DNA of 34,227 nucleotides, from contig PLLA01000001.1 in NCBI GenBank assembly GCA_003140835.1, positions 35,873 to 70,099 of the forward strand, in the 5' to 3' direction. Shown here piece by piece: positions 22,404-30,071 of this stretch (position 1 is the stretch's first letter; each line of letters begins with the position of its first letter). The stretch is from Candidatus Tumulicola scandinaviensis. GTDB taxonomy: Bacteria; Vulcanimicrobiota; Vulcanimicrobiia; Vulcanimicrobiales; Vulcanimicrobiaceae. The notes under the pieces are model-generated. The model saw only the letters and a program-made list of their open reading frames with translations. It searched no databases and was not told the DNA's origin. The position numbers and the translations under genes were made by a program.

Positions 22404-22432
22404 ACGATAGCAGCCCCGCTCGATAGTGTCAA
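22404..22432 (-). promoter_or_regulatory. rplU promoter, near-leaderless
   Basis: Read on the minus strand, TTGACA (22432-22427) and TATCGT (22409-22404) are 17 bases apart. Only nine bases separate the -10 box from ATG at 22394, so a start 6-8 bases after the -10 box gives a 1-3-base leader. Confidence 0.65.
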
Positions 22433-22470
22433 ACGCGGCGCACGCAGTTTCCGGCCCGGCGACCTTCGGG

Positions 22471-22499
22471 TTGACGCGCGCTCGAAGATGCCGTATGAT
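22471..22499 (+). promoter_or_regulatory. promoter of the 22545-25209 operon
   Basis: TTGACG (22471-22476) and TATGAT (22494-22499) are separated by 17 bases. The predicted start, near 22506, gives a leader of about 39 bases before GTG 22545. An alternative AT-rich -10 (TATAAA, 22513-22518) lacks a -35 box at the right distance. The promoter is divergent from that of rplU, with 38 bp between the two -35 boxes. Confidence 0.6.
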
Positions 22500-22544
22500 A
22501 TGCAGATAACTCTATAAAATAGACTATTCTGAGGCTTGACTATC

Positions 22545-22724
22545 GTGATACAACGTTTTGAAAAGCCGTGTGCCGGCCGCCTGCTCCTGATCTGGGGGCT
22601 GTACGACTTTGCTGTGACGGCTGTATGTCAGATCGTCGCGGCCTGGGGGCTGCCGCCGGCCGCCGGCTGGGCGGCTGCGCTCGGGATGGGCCTGGCGGTG
22701 CTGATATGGACGCGGGAGATCTAA
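22545..22724 (+). CDS. small two-helix membrane protein
   Basis: A 59-residue protein with two membrane helices (LLLIWGLYDFAVTAVCQIV and GWAAALGMGLAVLIW). GTG at 22545 is ten bases after GAGG (22531-22534); TTG at 22536 is in frame but too close to that site. No family is recognised. The WGLYDF stretch echoes the VIWGLFSGG stretch of the next protein, so the two may be related halves. It is the first gene of a five-gene operon ending in an ABC-2 exporter; the next gene starts 1 bp after its stop. Confidence 0.68.
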   Translation: MIQRFEKPCAGRLLLIWGLYDFAVTAVCQIVAAWGLPPAAGWAAALGMGLAVLIWTREI

Positions 22725-22725
22725 C

Positions 22726-23304
22726 GTGGACGACCTGAACCCCGAGCAGGCGCGCGACCATCTCGAAATGGTCGAGCGAATTCTGGCGCAGTCGCAGCAA
22801 CGGCTGTGCGCGGGCGGCGAGTTCTTCGTTATCTGGGGACTGTTTTCAGGCGGTGCCACGATTGCCGCCCACCTCATCGGGCAGGGGATCGCGCCGTTCG
22901 GACTTCTGTGGGTGGTTGCGGCGGCATTGGTTGCGTGCATCGTCTTCTCGGTCTTGCGCGGCCGCGCGCTGCGCGGTACCGGCGGTCGCGAGTCGCTCGT
23001 GCAGCGCGAGTTCTTCAACGTCCTGTGGTTGACGCTCGGGTTGGCGTTCGTCGTCAACGTCGCCGCGTACCGGGTTTTCTCGGGCATCGCGTCGGCGGCG
23101 ATTTGGAGTTTCGCGGAAACGATCGTGCTGCTGTACATCGCGATGCACGGAAACCGCCGGGCGGCGGCGTGCGGCGTGCTGGTTCTCGCGTCGCTGATCG
23201 TGGCGAACGTCGTGCCGTCGCAAGACGCCGCCTACGTGCTCGCCGCGGGCATGGTTGCCGGATATACCGGCTTCGGTTTGACCGAGCTGCTCGTCAAAGC
23301 CTGA
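22726..23304 (+). CDS. membrane protein with five to six helices, unknown function
   Basis: A 192-residue protein. The first ~28 residues are a soluble amphipathic helix (LNPEQARDHLEMVERILAQSQ), then about five membrane helices follow, for example FFVIWGLFSGGATIAAHLIG, GLLWVVAAALVACIVFSVL and VLWLTLGLAFVVNVAAYRVF. No family is recognised with confidence. Proteins of this kind are often found next to small winged-helix regulators and ABC-2 exporters. GTG at 22726 starts 1 bp after the previous stop. It may sense membrane state or belong to the exporter complex; this is inference from neighbours only. Confidence 0.7.
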   Translation: MDDLNPEQARDHLEMVERILAQSQQRLCAGGEFFVIWGLFSGGATIAAHLIGQGIAPFGLLWVVAAALVACIVFSVLRGRALRGTGGRESLVQREFFNVLWLTLGLAFVVNVAAYRVFSGIASAAIWSFAETIVLLYIAMHGNRRAAACGVLVLASLIVANVVPSQDAAYVLAAGMVAGYTGFGLTELLVKA

Positions 23305-23316
23305 ACCGTCGCCGGC

Positions 23317-23595
23317 ATGGATGAATTGCTGCTCTCCAAGATTCGCCTCGGCATCATTGCGGAGCTCCTAACCGCGCAGTGGATCGCGTTCTCCGAACTG
23401 CAGCGCGAACTCGGCGTGAGCCAGGGTAATCTAGGCGCACATCTTGCGAAACTCGTCGCCGGCGGCTACGTCGACGAAGAAAAGAGTTTCGTCAATAGGC
23501 GGCCGCAAACGCGGTACCGGCTCACGCCGCGCGGACGGACGGCCTTTTCCGACCACGTCACCCAACTGCAAACGCTCCTGAAAGCATCTTCGTAA
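23317..23595 (+). CDS. winged-helix transcriptional regulator (HTH_34/PadR-like)
   Basis: A 92-residue DNA-binding protein. It starts MDELLLSKIRLGIIAELLTA, has a recognition-helix region WIAFSELQRELGVSQGNLGA and HLAKLVAGGYVDEEKSFVNR, and ends with a wing that reads RPQTRYRLTPRGRTAFSDHV. This matches the short winged-helix family in which a helix-turn-helix is followed by 'rPrTtYrLT..GR.Af'. It lies 2 bp before the ATPase gene and 13 bp after the membrane protein, so it probably regulates its own operon. The ligand is unknown. Confidence 0.88.
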   Translation: MDELLLSKIRLGIIAELLTAQWIAFSELQRELGVSQGNLGAHLAKLVAGGYVDEEKSFVNRRPQTRYRLTPRGRTAFSDHVTQLQTLLKASS

Positions 23596-23596
23596 C

Positions 23597-24469
23597 ATGC
23601 TCCTGTCTTTTGAAAGCGTTCGTAAGTCGTACGGCAGCATCCGCGCGCTCGACGGACTTTCGTTCGGCGTCGCGCGCGACGAAATCGTTGCCGTGCTCGG
23701 ACCTAACGGCGCCGGGAAAACCACCGCTCTCGACATCGCGCTCGGCTTGCGCCGGCCGGACGCCGGCACGGTGCGGCTATTCGGGCGAGATCCGCGCAGC
23801 GTCGCCGCCCGGCGCCGGCTCGGCGCGACCCCGCAGGAAAGCGGATTTCCCGACGTGCTGCGGGTCGGCGAGGTCGTCGAGTTTGCGGCCGCGCATTTCG
23901 GACGCTCGCCGGCACAAATCGCCGAGGTCCTCACGGCTTTCGGGATGGACGAACTCGCGCAGCGCCGCGCGGGAACGCTATCGGGCGGGCAGTCCCGGCG
24001 TCTTGCGCTGGCGCTCGCGTTTGCCGGCAATCCCGACCTGGCCGTGCTCGACGAACCAACGACCGGTCTCGACGTGGAGTCGCGGCGGCGGCTGTGGGAC
24101 GTCGTTCGCCGCGCATCCGAGGGCCGCGCGATTCTTTTCAGCACGCATAATTTAGAGGAAGCCGAAGCGATGGCATCGCGGGTCGTGGTGATCGATCGCG
24201 GCCGGGTGCTTTTCGACGGCGGCGCGCGCGAGTTGCGCGAGCGCTTCGGCGTGCGGCGTATCTCCTACGTCGGGGAGCCGCTCGAACGGCGGACTCTGGG
24301 TTTTGCGGCGACCGCCGTCTATGCCGGCGACCGGACGGTGGTCGCCACCAATGACACCGACGCGTACGTGCGGGCGCTCGTGACGAGCGGCACGCCGTTT
24401 TCCGAACTCGAAATCGCGCCGGCTTCGCTCGAAGAAGCCTTTCTGTCCATCACAGGGGTCTCGAAATGA
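23597..24469 (+). CDS. ABC exporter ATP-binding protein
   Basis: A 290-residue ABC ATPase of the drug/lipid export type. Walker A is GPNGAGKTTALDIAL near residue 36, the Q-loop is GATPQESGFPD, the signature LSGGQSRRLALALAF, Walker B LAVLDEPTTGLD and the H-loop ILFSTHNLEEAE. The C-terminal ~85 residues form the extension seen in CcmA/YadG-type exporters, ending LEEAFLSITG. Its stop overlaps the permease ATG (ATGA), so the two are translated together and form one exporter. The substrate is unknown. Confidence 0.92.
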   Translation: MLLSFESVRKSYGSIRALDGLSFGVARDEIVAVLGPNGAGKTTALDIALGLRRPDAGTVRLFGRDPRSVAARRRLGATPQESGFPDVLRVGEVVEFAAAHFGRSPAQIAEVLTAFGMDELAQRRAGTLSGGQSRRLALALAFAGNPDLAVLDEPTTGLDVESRRRLWDVVRRASEGRAILFSTHNLEEAEAMASRVVVIDRGRVLFDGGARELRERFGVRRISYVGEPLERRTLGFAATAVYAGDRTVVATNDTDAYVRALVTSGTPFSELEIAPASLEEAFLSITGVSK

Positions 24470-25209
24470 CGTCGTTCGCACTGGCACGCGCGCACTCGCG
24501 TATCGCGCTGCTCGATCTGTTTCGCTCGCCGAGTTACGTCGTGCCGACGGTGGTTTTTCCGGCGATGTTCTTCGCGCTGTTCGACGTGCAGTTCGCACGA
24601 ACGCAAGCGGCGATCGCGAACGAAGCCACGCTGGCATTCGTCGTTTGGGCGATCGTCGGGGTCGCCGTTTATCAGTTCGGCGTGGGGATCGCGCAGGAAC
24701 GCGGGCGTCCGTGGGAACGGTATCAGCGAACCTTGCCGGTCTCGACGGCCGTGCGGTTCGCGGCGCGCATCGTCTCCGCGATCGTGTTCGGCGCGCTCGC
24801 AGCGGCCTGCGTAGCGCTGGTCGCGCGCTTCTCTACGCCCATCGACCTCACCGCGTTGCAATGGCTGCAAGCATCGCTGTACGCGCTGGCCGGGAGCGTG
24901 CCGTTCGTGCTCTTCGGTCTTACCATCGGTTACTGGACGCCGGCGCGAGCCGCGGTCCCCATCGCAACGGCGTGCAACCTGCTGCTCGCGTACGCGGGCG
25001 GCTTGTGGATGCCGCCGCAGATGCTCCCCCCCGTCGTCGCCAAGCTCTCGCCGTTCTTGCCGACGCGGCAGTTTGCCGATCTCTTGTGGAGCGTCCCGGG
25101 CGGCGGTTTTCCGGCCCATGCGATTGCAGGCTTGGCGCTGTATACGCTGGCGTTTGCGATCCTCGCGACGGCGGGCTACCGCCGCGACGAACGAACGCGT
25201 TACGCGTAA
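24466..25209 (+). CDS. ABC-2 type exporter permease
   Basis: A 247-residue membrane protein with six helices, the size of one ABC-2 half-transporter. Clear segments include YVVPTVVFPAMFFALFDVQF, TLAFVVWAIVGVAVYQFGVG, FAARIVSAIVFGALAAACVA and VPFVLFGLTIGYW. YAGGLWMPPQMLPPVVAKLSP is the conserved 'Gg.w.P...lP' element before the last helix, and FLPTRQFADLLW follows. It pairs with the ATPase upstream. The gene ends 17 bp from the convergent acylase gene, with no obvious terminator between. Confidence 0.9.
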   Translation: MTSFALARAHSRIALLDLFRSPSYVVPTVVFPAMFFALFDVQFARTQAAIANEATLAFVVWAIVGVAVYQFGVGIAQERGRPWERYQRTLPVSTAVRFAARIVSAIVFGALAAACVALVARFSTPIDLTALQWLQASLYALAGSVPFVLFGLTIGYWTPARAAVPIATACNLLLAYAGGLWMPPQMLPPVVAKLSPFLPTRQFADLLWSVPGGGFPAHAIAGLALYTLAFAILATAGYRRDERTRYA

Positions 25210-25226
25210 GCGTTGTCGCGTAAAGC

Positions 25227-27410
25227 CTATGGCGTAAGCGTCATCCGGTCGACGGTGGTGCGCGCGACGGCCGCATCCGAAAACGGCAGCGGCCACAAGC
25301 GTCCTTGCACCCACGCACCGGCTTGATCGGTGTAATGGCCCGAGCCGGGCTCGCCCGACTCACCTTGCGGCAGCGTGATGCCCCCGGCATCCCAGTTTCC
25401 GACGTCCCATACCGCGCGGAAGCTTTGCGAGTAGCCGTCGTACTGCACGTGCAGCGTGTACTCGTCGCCGAATCCGGGCAAGCGGGTTCCGTCGAGGAAA
25501 TCGATCCCGAGCGACGAGAGCGCGTGCTGCGGCGTGACCGCGCCCGCCGTGCTCCACGGCTCGAGCGCCGGCGGCACGACGACGTGTAGTGCCGCAGGCG
25601 AATGCCGGGCGATGGCGAGTTCGACGGGCATGCGCCGCTTTTGCTTGCCGGTGACCTGCGTGCGCAACACCTGTGCGAGCGTTGCGGTGGTCGAAGCGCC
25701 GGTCATCTCGCCGTTCCAGGTCGCCAGCGCGTTGCCGGCCGCAGGATCGAGCGTGCCGACGGCTGGAGCGATTTCGTGTGCCAACTCGCGTTCGGGCAGC
25801 GATAGCACGTCCATTTGCATTTGCGCGAAGTAGGTAACGTCGTAGCGAGCTCGGGCGCGCAGAAGCTGCGCGATACGGTACGCGCGATACGGCGGTGCAA
25901 ACTGCGGGCTGAGGCGCAGCGGATAGCCGCGCGCATACGTCTTGTTGTTGGCGGTCCACACCACGGCATCGCGTGAAGGTAGGACTTTCGGCAAGCGCGC
26001 AAACGGCACGCTGCCGAAACGCTTTCCGAGATCGGCCGCCGGATGGAACCACCGCGCCCAGACCGGATCGTTCGGAATCTCACCGGCCAGCGCGTACGCC
26101 GCGCGCCCGGTCGAGTCGGCGATGACGAAGTTGTTGGTCGGTCCCGGAAATGCGGCTAGCGCGGCCGTCGCCGCTTCTATCGAGCCGGCACGATCGAGAT
26201 CGAGAAAGGCTTTTCCCGGCGATGCGGGATGCTCGTACGCATTCCAGCGTACTAAGACGAAGCGGCCGCCGGTCGTGGTGACGCCGAACTCGGTCGGACC
26301 GCGATAGTACCGTTGGGTAACGAGCGAACGATGGAAGCGCACGCGAAATGTTTCCGATTGCCAGTCTTTCGGGTCGAGAGCCGCGGGTGGAGCGAAGACC
26401 GAAAGCGAGGCTACGGTTCCGTCGGTTGCACCCCAGGCGATGCGTTCGTTATGACCGAGCACGATGCCGGGCGCACCCGGGAAGGTCGCGCCGGCGACGT
26501 GCAGCCCGGGGGCGTGCAGGTCGGCGAGATACCAGACACCGGGCATGCGCAAGCGCAAGTGCGGATCGTTGGCGAGCAGTGCGTGGCCGGTCACCGAACG
26601 ATGCGCTCCGGCCGCCCACTCGTTGCTGCCGACCGGCACGCCGGCGGCAGCCATCTCGCGTACCACTCCGGCGCGCAGGTTGCACGGCGCGCCCGGGCCG
26701 ATGCCGGCAAGACCCGCGGTAACCGGAGCGTCGTAACACGGATCGGTCAGCGGGTACTCCGACTCGAGCGCGCGCAACCCGCCTCTGCGGTACGCGCTAT
26801 CGCGGGGTGCGACGTCGTTCCAGTCGTCGGTCAAGTCGAGCACCGTCGCCATCGAAACGGCGAGCGAATCTTCCGGCGACCACGGTGACGGCCGGTAGGC
26901 AAGAATGCGAAACTCGACCGGCAGCGGTTCGCGGTCGATAGCGGCGTTGACGCCGTCGCTGAACGCGCCCAGGATACTCTTCGAACGCACGTCGAGCCCG
27001 CGCCACTGCGCGTCGACCATGGCGCGCACGGGAACGGCGCGCTCTTTCTCGTCGCTTGCCAGCGCGGCGTTGCCGAATACTTCGGCCAGTTCGCCCTTGA
27101 CGAAGCGCCGCAGTAAGTCCATTTGGAACAGACGATCGGATCCCTCGACGTACCCTTGCGCGAAGAAGAGATCGTGCTCGTTGCGCGCGACGATGTGCGG
27201 CACGCCGCGATCGTCGCGCAGAATCGACACCGGCGCGCGCAGCAGTTTCAGCCCGGAGATCGTTCCGGCGAACTGCGCGTGCGTGCGAACTCCAAGCGCG
27301 ACGTTGAGGGCGAAGAACGCGGCGACCGCGAGCGTAACCAGGACGATCGCGGCCGCGAGGCGCGCGACCGTTCGCGCGCTAGGCGTCGACGTAGACGTCG
27401 TCTCCCTCAA
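25227..27410 (-). CDS. penicillin acylase family protein (Ntn-hydrolase)
   Basis: A 727-residue precursor of the Ntn-hydrolase superfamily. One N-terminal membrane or signal segment (LAAAIVLVTLAVAAFFALNV) is followed by the family start (VSILRDDRGVPHIVARNEHD and AQGYVEGSDRLFQMDLLRR). The autocatalytic cut should be between G261 and S262 in VPVGSNEWAAGAHRS, giving S262 as the nucleophile at the new N-terminus. ANDPHLRLRMPGVWY, FPGAPGIVLGHNERIAWGAT and the beta-chain WTANNKTY are as expected. The natural substrate could be N-acyl amino acids or acyl-homoserine lactones. The only conventional start is TTG at 27410, without a ribosome-binding site, and it overlaps the Rieske gene by 32 bp. Confidence 0.92.
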   Translation of the reverse strand: MRETTSTSTPSARTVARLAAAIVLVTLAVAAFFALNVALGVRTHAQFAGTISGLKLLRAPVSILRDDRGVPHIVARNEHDLFFAQGYVEGSDRLFQMDLLRRFVKGELAEVFGNAALASDEKERAVPVRAMVDAQWRGLDVRSKSILGAFSDGVNAAIDREPLPVEFRILAYRPSPWSPEDSLAVSMATVLDLTDDWNDVAPRDSAYRRGGLRALESEYPLTDPCYDAPVTAGLAGIGPGAPCNLRAGVVREMAAAGVPVGSNEWAAGAHRSVTGHALLANDPHLRLRMPGVWYLADLHAPGLHVAGATFPGAPGIVLGHNERIAWGATDGTVASLSVFAPPAALDPKDWQSETFRVRFHRSLVTQRYYRGPTEFGVTTTGGRFVLVRWNAYEHPASPGKAFLDLDRAGSIEAATAALAAFPGPTNNFVIADSTGRAAYALAGEIPNDPVWARWFHPAADLGKRFGSVPFARLPKVLPSRDAVVWTANNKTYARGYPLRLSPQFAPPYRAYRIAQLLRARARYDVTYFAQMQMDVLSLPERELAHEIAPAVGTLDPAAGNALATWNGEMTGASTTATLAQVLRTQVTGKQKRRMPVELAIARHSPAALHVVVPPALEPWSTAGAVTPQHALSSLGIDFLDGTRLPGFGDEYTLHVQYDGYSQSFRAVWDVGNWDAGGITLPQGESGEPGSGHYTDQAGAWVQGRLWPLPFSDAAVARTTVDRMTLTP

Positions 27411-27684
27411 CGCTGACGGGGAAGGTCATGAGCGGGACGACAGCCGGTAGGGTCAGCGCGTCGCCCGTGCGCACGTCGAAGCTCGCGCCGTGGCGTGGAC
27501 ACACGACCGTTTCGCCCTCGAGTTCGCCTTGATCGAGCGGGCCGCCGTCGTGCGTGCAAACGTCCTCGACGGCGTACAGACGGTCGCCGATGCCGCACAG
27601 CAGGATCTCTGCGCCGTCGACGACGACCCGCCGGGTCGTGCCGGGCGCTATTTCGGAGCGCTTTGCAACCTTGTGCCGTGCCAT
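27379..27684 (-). CDS. Rieske [2Fe-2S] ferredoxin-like protein
   Basis: A 101-residue Rieske protein, the size of NirD or BphF-type ferredoxins. The iron-sulphur ligands are visible: CTHDGGPL (Cys43, His45) and CPRHGASF (Cys62, His65), 17 residues apart. It has no signal peptide or membrane helix and is cytoplasmic. It lies 36 bp behind sufB on the same strand. In several lineages a small Rieske or NifU/SufE-like gene accompanies suf genes, and a role as electron donor or iron-sulphur carrier is plausible but unproven. Its end overlaps the acylase gene start by 32 bp. Confidence 0.92.
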   Translation of the reverse strand: MARHKVAKRSEIAPGTTRRVVVDGAEILLCGIGDRLYAVEDVCTHDGGPLDQGELEGETVVCPRHGASFDVRTGDALTLPAVVPLMTFPVSVEGDDVYVDA

Positions 27685-27720
27685 GCCCGCATTATTTACA
27701 GGGACGGCACGAAGCGCCTG

Positions 27721-29145
27721 TTACCCGACGGCGCCTTCCATTTCCATTTTAACCAGGCGATTGAGCTCGACCGCATATTCCATCGGGAGTTCCTTGACGA
27801 AGAAGTCGAAGAACCCGTTGACGATCATCGCGGTGGCGTCGGCTTCGGACAGACCCCGGCTCATCGCATAAAACAGCTGGTCCTCGCCGATCTTGCTCAC
27901 GCTGGCTTCGTGCTCGACGATCGAGCGCTGCTCGTGTATCTTCATCGTCGGCTTGGTGTCGCTCGAGGATTGGTCGTCCATGATCAGGGCGTCGCAGCGC
28001 ACGCGCGTCTTAGCGCCGACGGCACCCGGGAAAATCTCGACGAGACCGCGGTAGGTCGTCTTGCCGCCGTGGGCGCTGACGCTCTTGTTGGTGACGACCG
28101 ACGTCGTGTTGGGAGCGGCGTGAATGACCTTGGCACCGGCATCTTGATGCTGGCCTTCTCCGGCAAACGCCATCGAAAGAATCTCGCCGCGAGCACCCTC
28201 GCCCATCAAATAGATGGACGGATACTTCATCGTGAGGCGCGAGCCGATATTCCCGTCGACCCACTCGACGGTCGCGTTTTTACGCGCGATCGCCCGTTTG
28301 GTTACGAGGTTGAAGATGTTCCGATACCAGTTTTGTATGGTCGTGTAACGGATCGATGCGTCGTCCATCGCGACTAACTCGACGACGGCCGAATGCAGCG
28401 AAGACGTCGAGAACTTCGGCGCCGTGCAACCCTCGATGTAGTGGACTTTGGCGCCCTTGTCGGCAATGATCAGCGTGCGCTCGAACTGGCCCATGTTCTC
28501 GGCATTGATCCGGAAATAGGCTTGCAGCGGCATCGCGACTTCGACGCCCGGCGGAACGTAGATGAACGAGCCGCCGGACCACACGGCCGAGTTGAGAGCC
28601 GAGAACTTGTTGTCGCCCGGAGGAATGACGGTCGCGAAATACTTGCGCACGATGTCGGGGTACTTTTTCACCGCGGTGTCCATGTCGCAGAACAGGACGC
28701 CTTGTTTGTCCAGCGCCTCGCTGGTGCTGTGATAGACGACTTCCGATTCGTATTGTGCGGAAACGCCGGCGAGAAACTTCCGCTCCGCTTCGGGAATGCC
28801 GAGGCGATCGAACGTCCGCTTGATATCTTCGGGGACGTCGTCCCAGGAGCGCTCGGTCTTGTCGGTCGATTTCACGAAATAGTGAATATCGGCGAAGTCG
28901 ATTTCGTTCAGTCTGGCCGTGTCGCCCCACGTGGGCATCGGCTTACTGAGGAAGATCTCGTAGGCTTTGAGGCGGAACTCGAGCATCCACGCGGGCTCGT
29001 CCTTCATCGCGCTGATGCGCTCGACGATTTCGCGCGTCAGGCCCTTGTCAGACTTGAAGACGTAGTTTTCGGCGTCGTGAAACCCGTGCCGGTAATCCTC
29101 GATGAGGGCCTGCGGGTTGACGCTGGTGTCGAGTTGAGTCGCCAT
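27721..29145 (-). CDS. sufB: Fe-S cluster assembly scaffold protein SufB
   Basis: A 474-residue SufB, the usual length. It builds [Fe-S] clusters with SufC and SufD. Typical stretches include [97 protein letters not shown] and [20 protein letters not shown]. The conserved C-terminal cysteine of E. coli SufB (C405) corresponds to the [15 protein letters not shown] region. sufC and sufD are not in the window. ATG at 29145 is nine bases after a TACGCT -10 box, so the mRNA is probably leaderless. The Rieske gene follows 36 bp downstream. The gene upstream, speD, is divergent across a 327-bp gap. Confidence 0.97.
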   Translation of the reverse strand: MATQLDTSVNPQALIEDYRHGFHDAENYVFKSDKGLTREIVERISAMKDEPAWMLEFRLKAYEIFLSKPMPTWGDTARLNEIDFADIHYFVKSTDKTERSWDDVPEDIKRTFDRLGIPEAERKFLAGVSAQYESEVVYHSTSEALDKQGVLFCDMDTAVKKYPDIVRKYFATVIPPGDNKFSALNSAVWSGGSFIYVPPGVEVAMPLQAYFRINAENMGQFERTLIIADKGAKVHYIEGCTAPKFSTSSLHSAVVELVAMDDASIRYTTIQNWYRNIFNLVTKRAIARKNATVEWVDGNIGSRLTMKYPSIYLMGEGARGEILSMAFAGEGQHQDAGAKVIHAAPNTTSVVTNKSVSAHGGKTTYRGLVEIFPGAVGAKTRVRCDALIMDDQSSSDTKPTMKIHEQRSIVEHEASVSKIGEDQLFYAMSRGLSEADATAMIVNGFFDFFVKELPMEYAVELNRLVKMEMEGAVG

Positions 29146-29154
29146 TACGCTCTA

Positions 29155-29183
29155 AGCGTACTTCCGGGCGCCCATATAGTCAA
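29155..29183 (-). promoter_or_regulatory. sufB promoter, near-leaderless
   Basis: Read on the minus strand, TTGACT (29183-29178) and TACGCT (29160-29155) are 17 bases apart. Nine bases separate the -10 box from ATG 29145, exactly as in rplU. No Shine-Dalgarno sequence is visible. Confidence 0.58.
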
Positions 29184-29242
29184 GATAACAAAGGGCTAGC
29201 TTCAGAATCCAGGGTCCCTCCCTCATTCGGGCGGCCAGCCGC

Positions 29243-29468
29243 CCAGGTCTTTACAGGGGGGGTGCCAGGGGGTATGATGGGCGCCGGACCCGAGCCGGGT
29301 CCACGGTTCAGGGAGGCGCGCCCTTACGCGCCATCGCGGCGAGACGCCCGTGCACCGCTCAAAAGCGCCGGCAAGAGCTCGCCGATAGGTCGGGGACGTG
29401 AACTGCACCGCAGACGCCAGCCGACGAAGTCCGGAGGTGGGATTCCCCCGAGGGTCAAGGAGACCTGG
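29243..29468 (+). promoter_or_regulatory. structured 5' leader of speD, candidate riboswitch
   Basis: CCAGGTCT (29243-29250) and AGACCTGG (29461-29468) are perfectly complementary and enclose about 210 bases. Inside, GGACCCG/CGGGTCC (29286-29292 with 29296-29302) and GGCGCG/CGCGCC (29315-29320 with 29327-29332) form hairpins. GGGCGC (29279-29284) can pair instead with GCGCCC (29318-29323), which would disrupt the second hairpin. GTCGG/CCGAC (29389-29393 with 29421-29425) is a further helix. The speD ribosome-binding site AAGGAG (29457-29462) overlaps the 3' edge of the closing helix, so folding would control translation. I do not recognise a known family: the 3' end faintly resembles a cobalamin box, but the rest does not. 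The upstream part of the gap (29184-29242) holds a GGGCGG/CCGCCC hairpin and no gene. Confidence 0.6.
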
Positions 29469-29472
29469 TTCG

Positions 29473-29883
29473 TTGAAGGCACTCGGCAGGCACATCGTCT
29501 GCGAATTTTCGGGATGCGACCCGAGCACGCTCTCGGATGTCGACGGCATCCACTCTATGATGATCGCGGCCGCCAGGGCGGCCAACGCAACGATCATGGA
29601 AAGCGCCTTTCACCGATTCGAGCCGCAGGGCGTCTCGGGCACGGTGATCCTGGCCGAATCTCATCTGTCCATCCATACCTGGCCCGAGAAGGGCTACGCG
29701 GCGATGGACTTTTATACGTGCGGCGACCATACCGACCCGTGGCTTGCTTGCGACCACGCAGCCCGCGCGTTGAACGCCAAGAGTATCCTCACCACCGAGT
29801 TCAAACGCGGCATCGAAAAGAGCGACGGCGAGTTCACGCACGTCATGAGCCGCGACCACGATTTGCGAGTACTCTCCGCGTAG
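29473..29883 (+). CDS. speD: S-adenosylmethionine decarboxylase proenzyme
   Basis: SpeD decarboxylates S-adenosylmethionine to supply aminopropyl groups for spermidine-type polyamines. This 136-residue class 1B proenzyme should cleave itself at E62-S63 in AESHLSIHTWPE, leaving a pyruvoyl group on Ser63. LGRHIVCEFSGCD, HRFEPQGVSGTVIL and YAAMDFYTCGDHTDP are all family-like. TTG at 29473 is the start: AAGGAG lies ten bases before, and GTG at 29398 would add 25 non-family residues inside the structured leader. speE-like comes 1.15 kb downstream on the same strand. A weak GCAC-CGGG-GTGC hairpin and T-run follow the stop. Confidence 0.95.
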   Translation: MKALGRHIVCEFSGCDPSTLSDVDGIHSMMIAAARAANATIMESAFHRFEPQGVSGTVILAESHLSIHTWPEKGYAAMDFYTCGDHTDPWLACDHAARALNAKSILTTEFKRGIEKSDGEFTHVMSRDHDLRVLSA

Positions 29884-29886
29884 GCC

Positions 29887-29905
29887 GCACCGGGGTGCTT
29901 TTGCT
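29887..29905 (+). terminator. weak intrinsic terminator after speD
   Basis: GCAC (29887-29890) and GTGC (29895-29898) form a short stem with a CGGG loop, followed by TTTTGCTTT. The stem is short, so the call is tentative. Confidence 0.4.
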
Positions 29906-30071
29906 TTGGAAAGTAACCCAAGTTCGCAAACGTCTTTAGATTCCGCGCTAAAGTTGATTTCTGCTACGTTATATTCTTGCGCGCACGCGAACTTTCGGCA
30001 GGCTTGGCACGTTGCCCGTCAAACGAGTTTTCCTGCGGTTTCTGCATTCTCTATGAGGTAAAAGTATCCCG

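Noticed and set aside
29450-29470. Cobalamin-riboswitch-like box in front of speD
   Set aside because: Only the GTCAAGGAGACCTGG end resembles a B12 box. The conserved GCCACTG and the AGGGAA...CCGGTG core are not present.
29398-29472. Longer speD starting at GTG 29398
   Set aside because: The extra residues do not resemble SpeD and lie in the structured leader. TTG 29473 has the ribosome-binding site.
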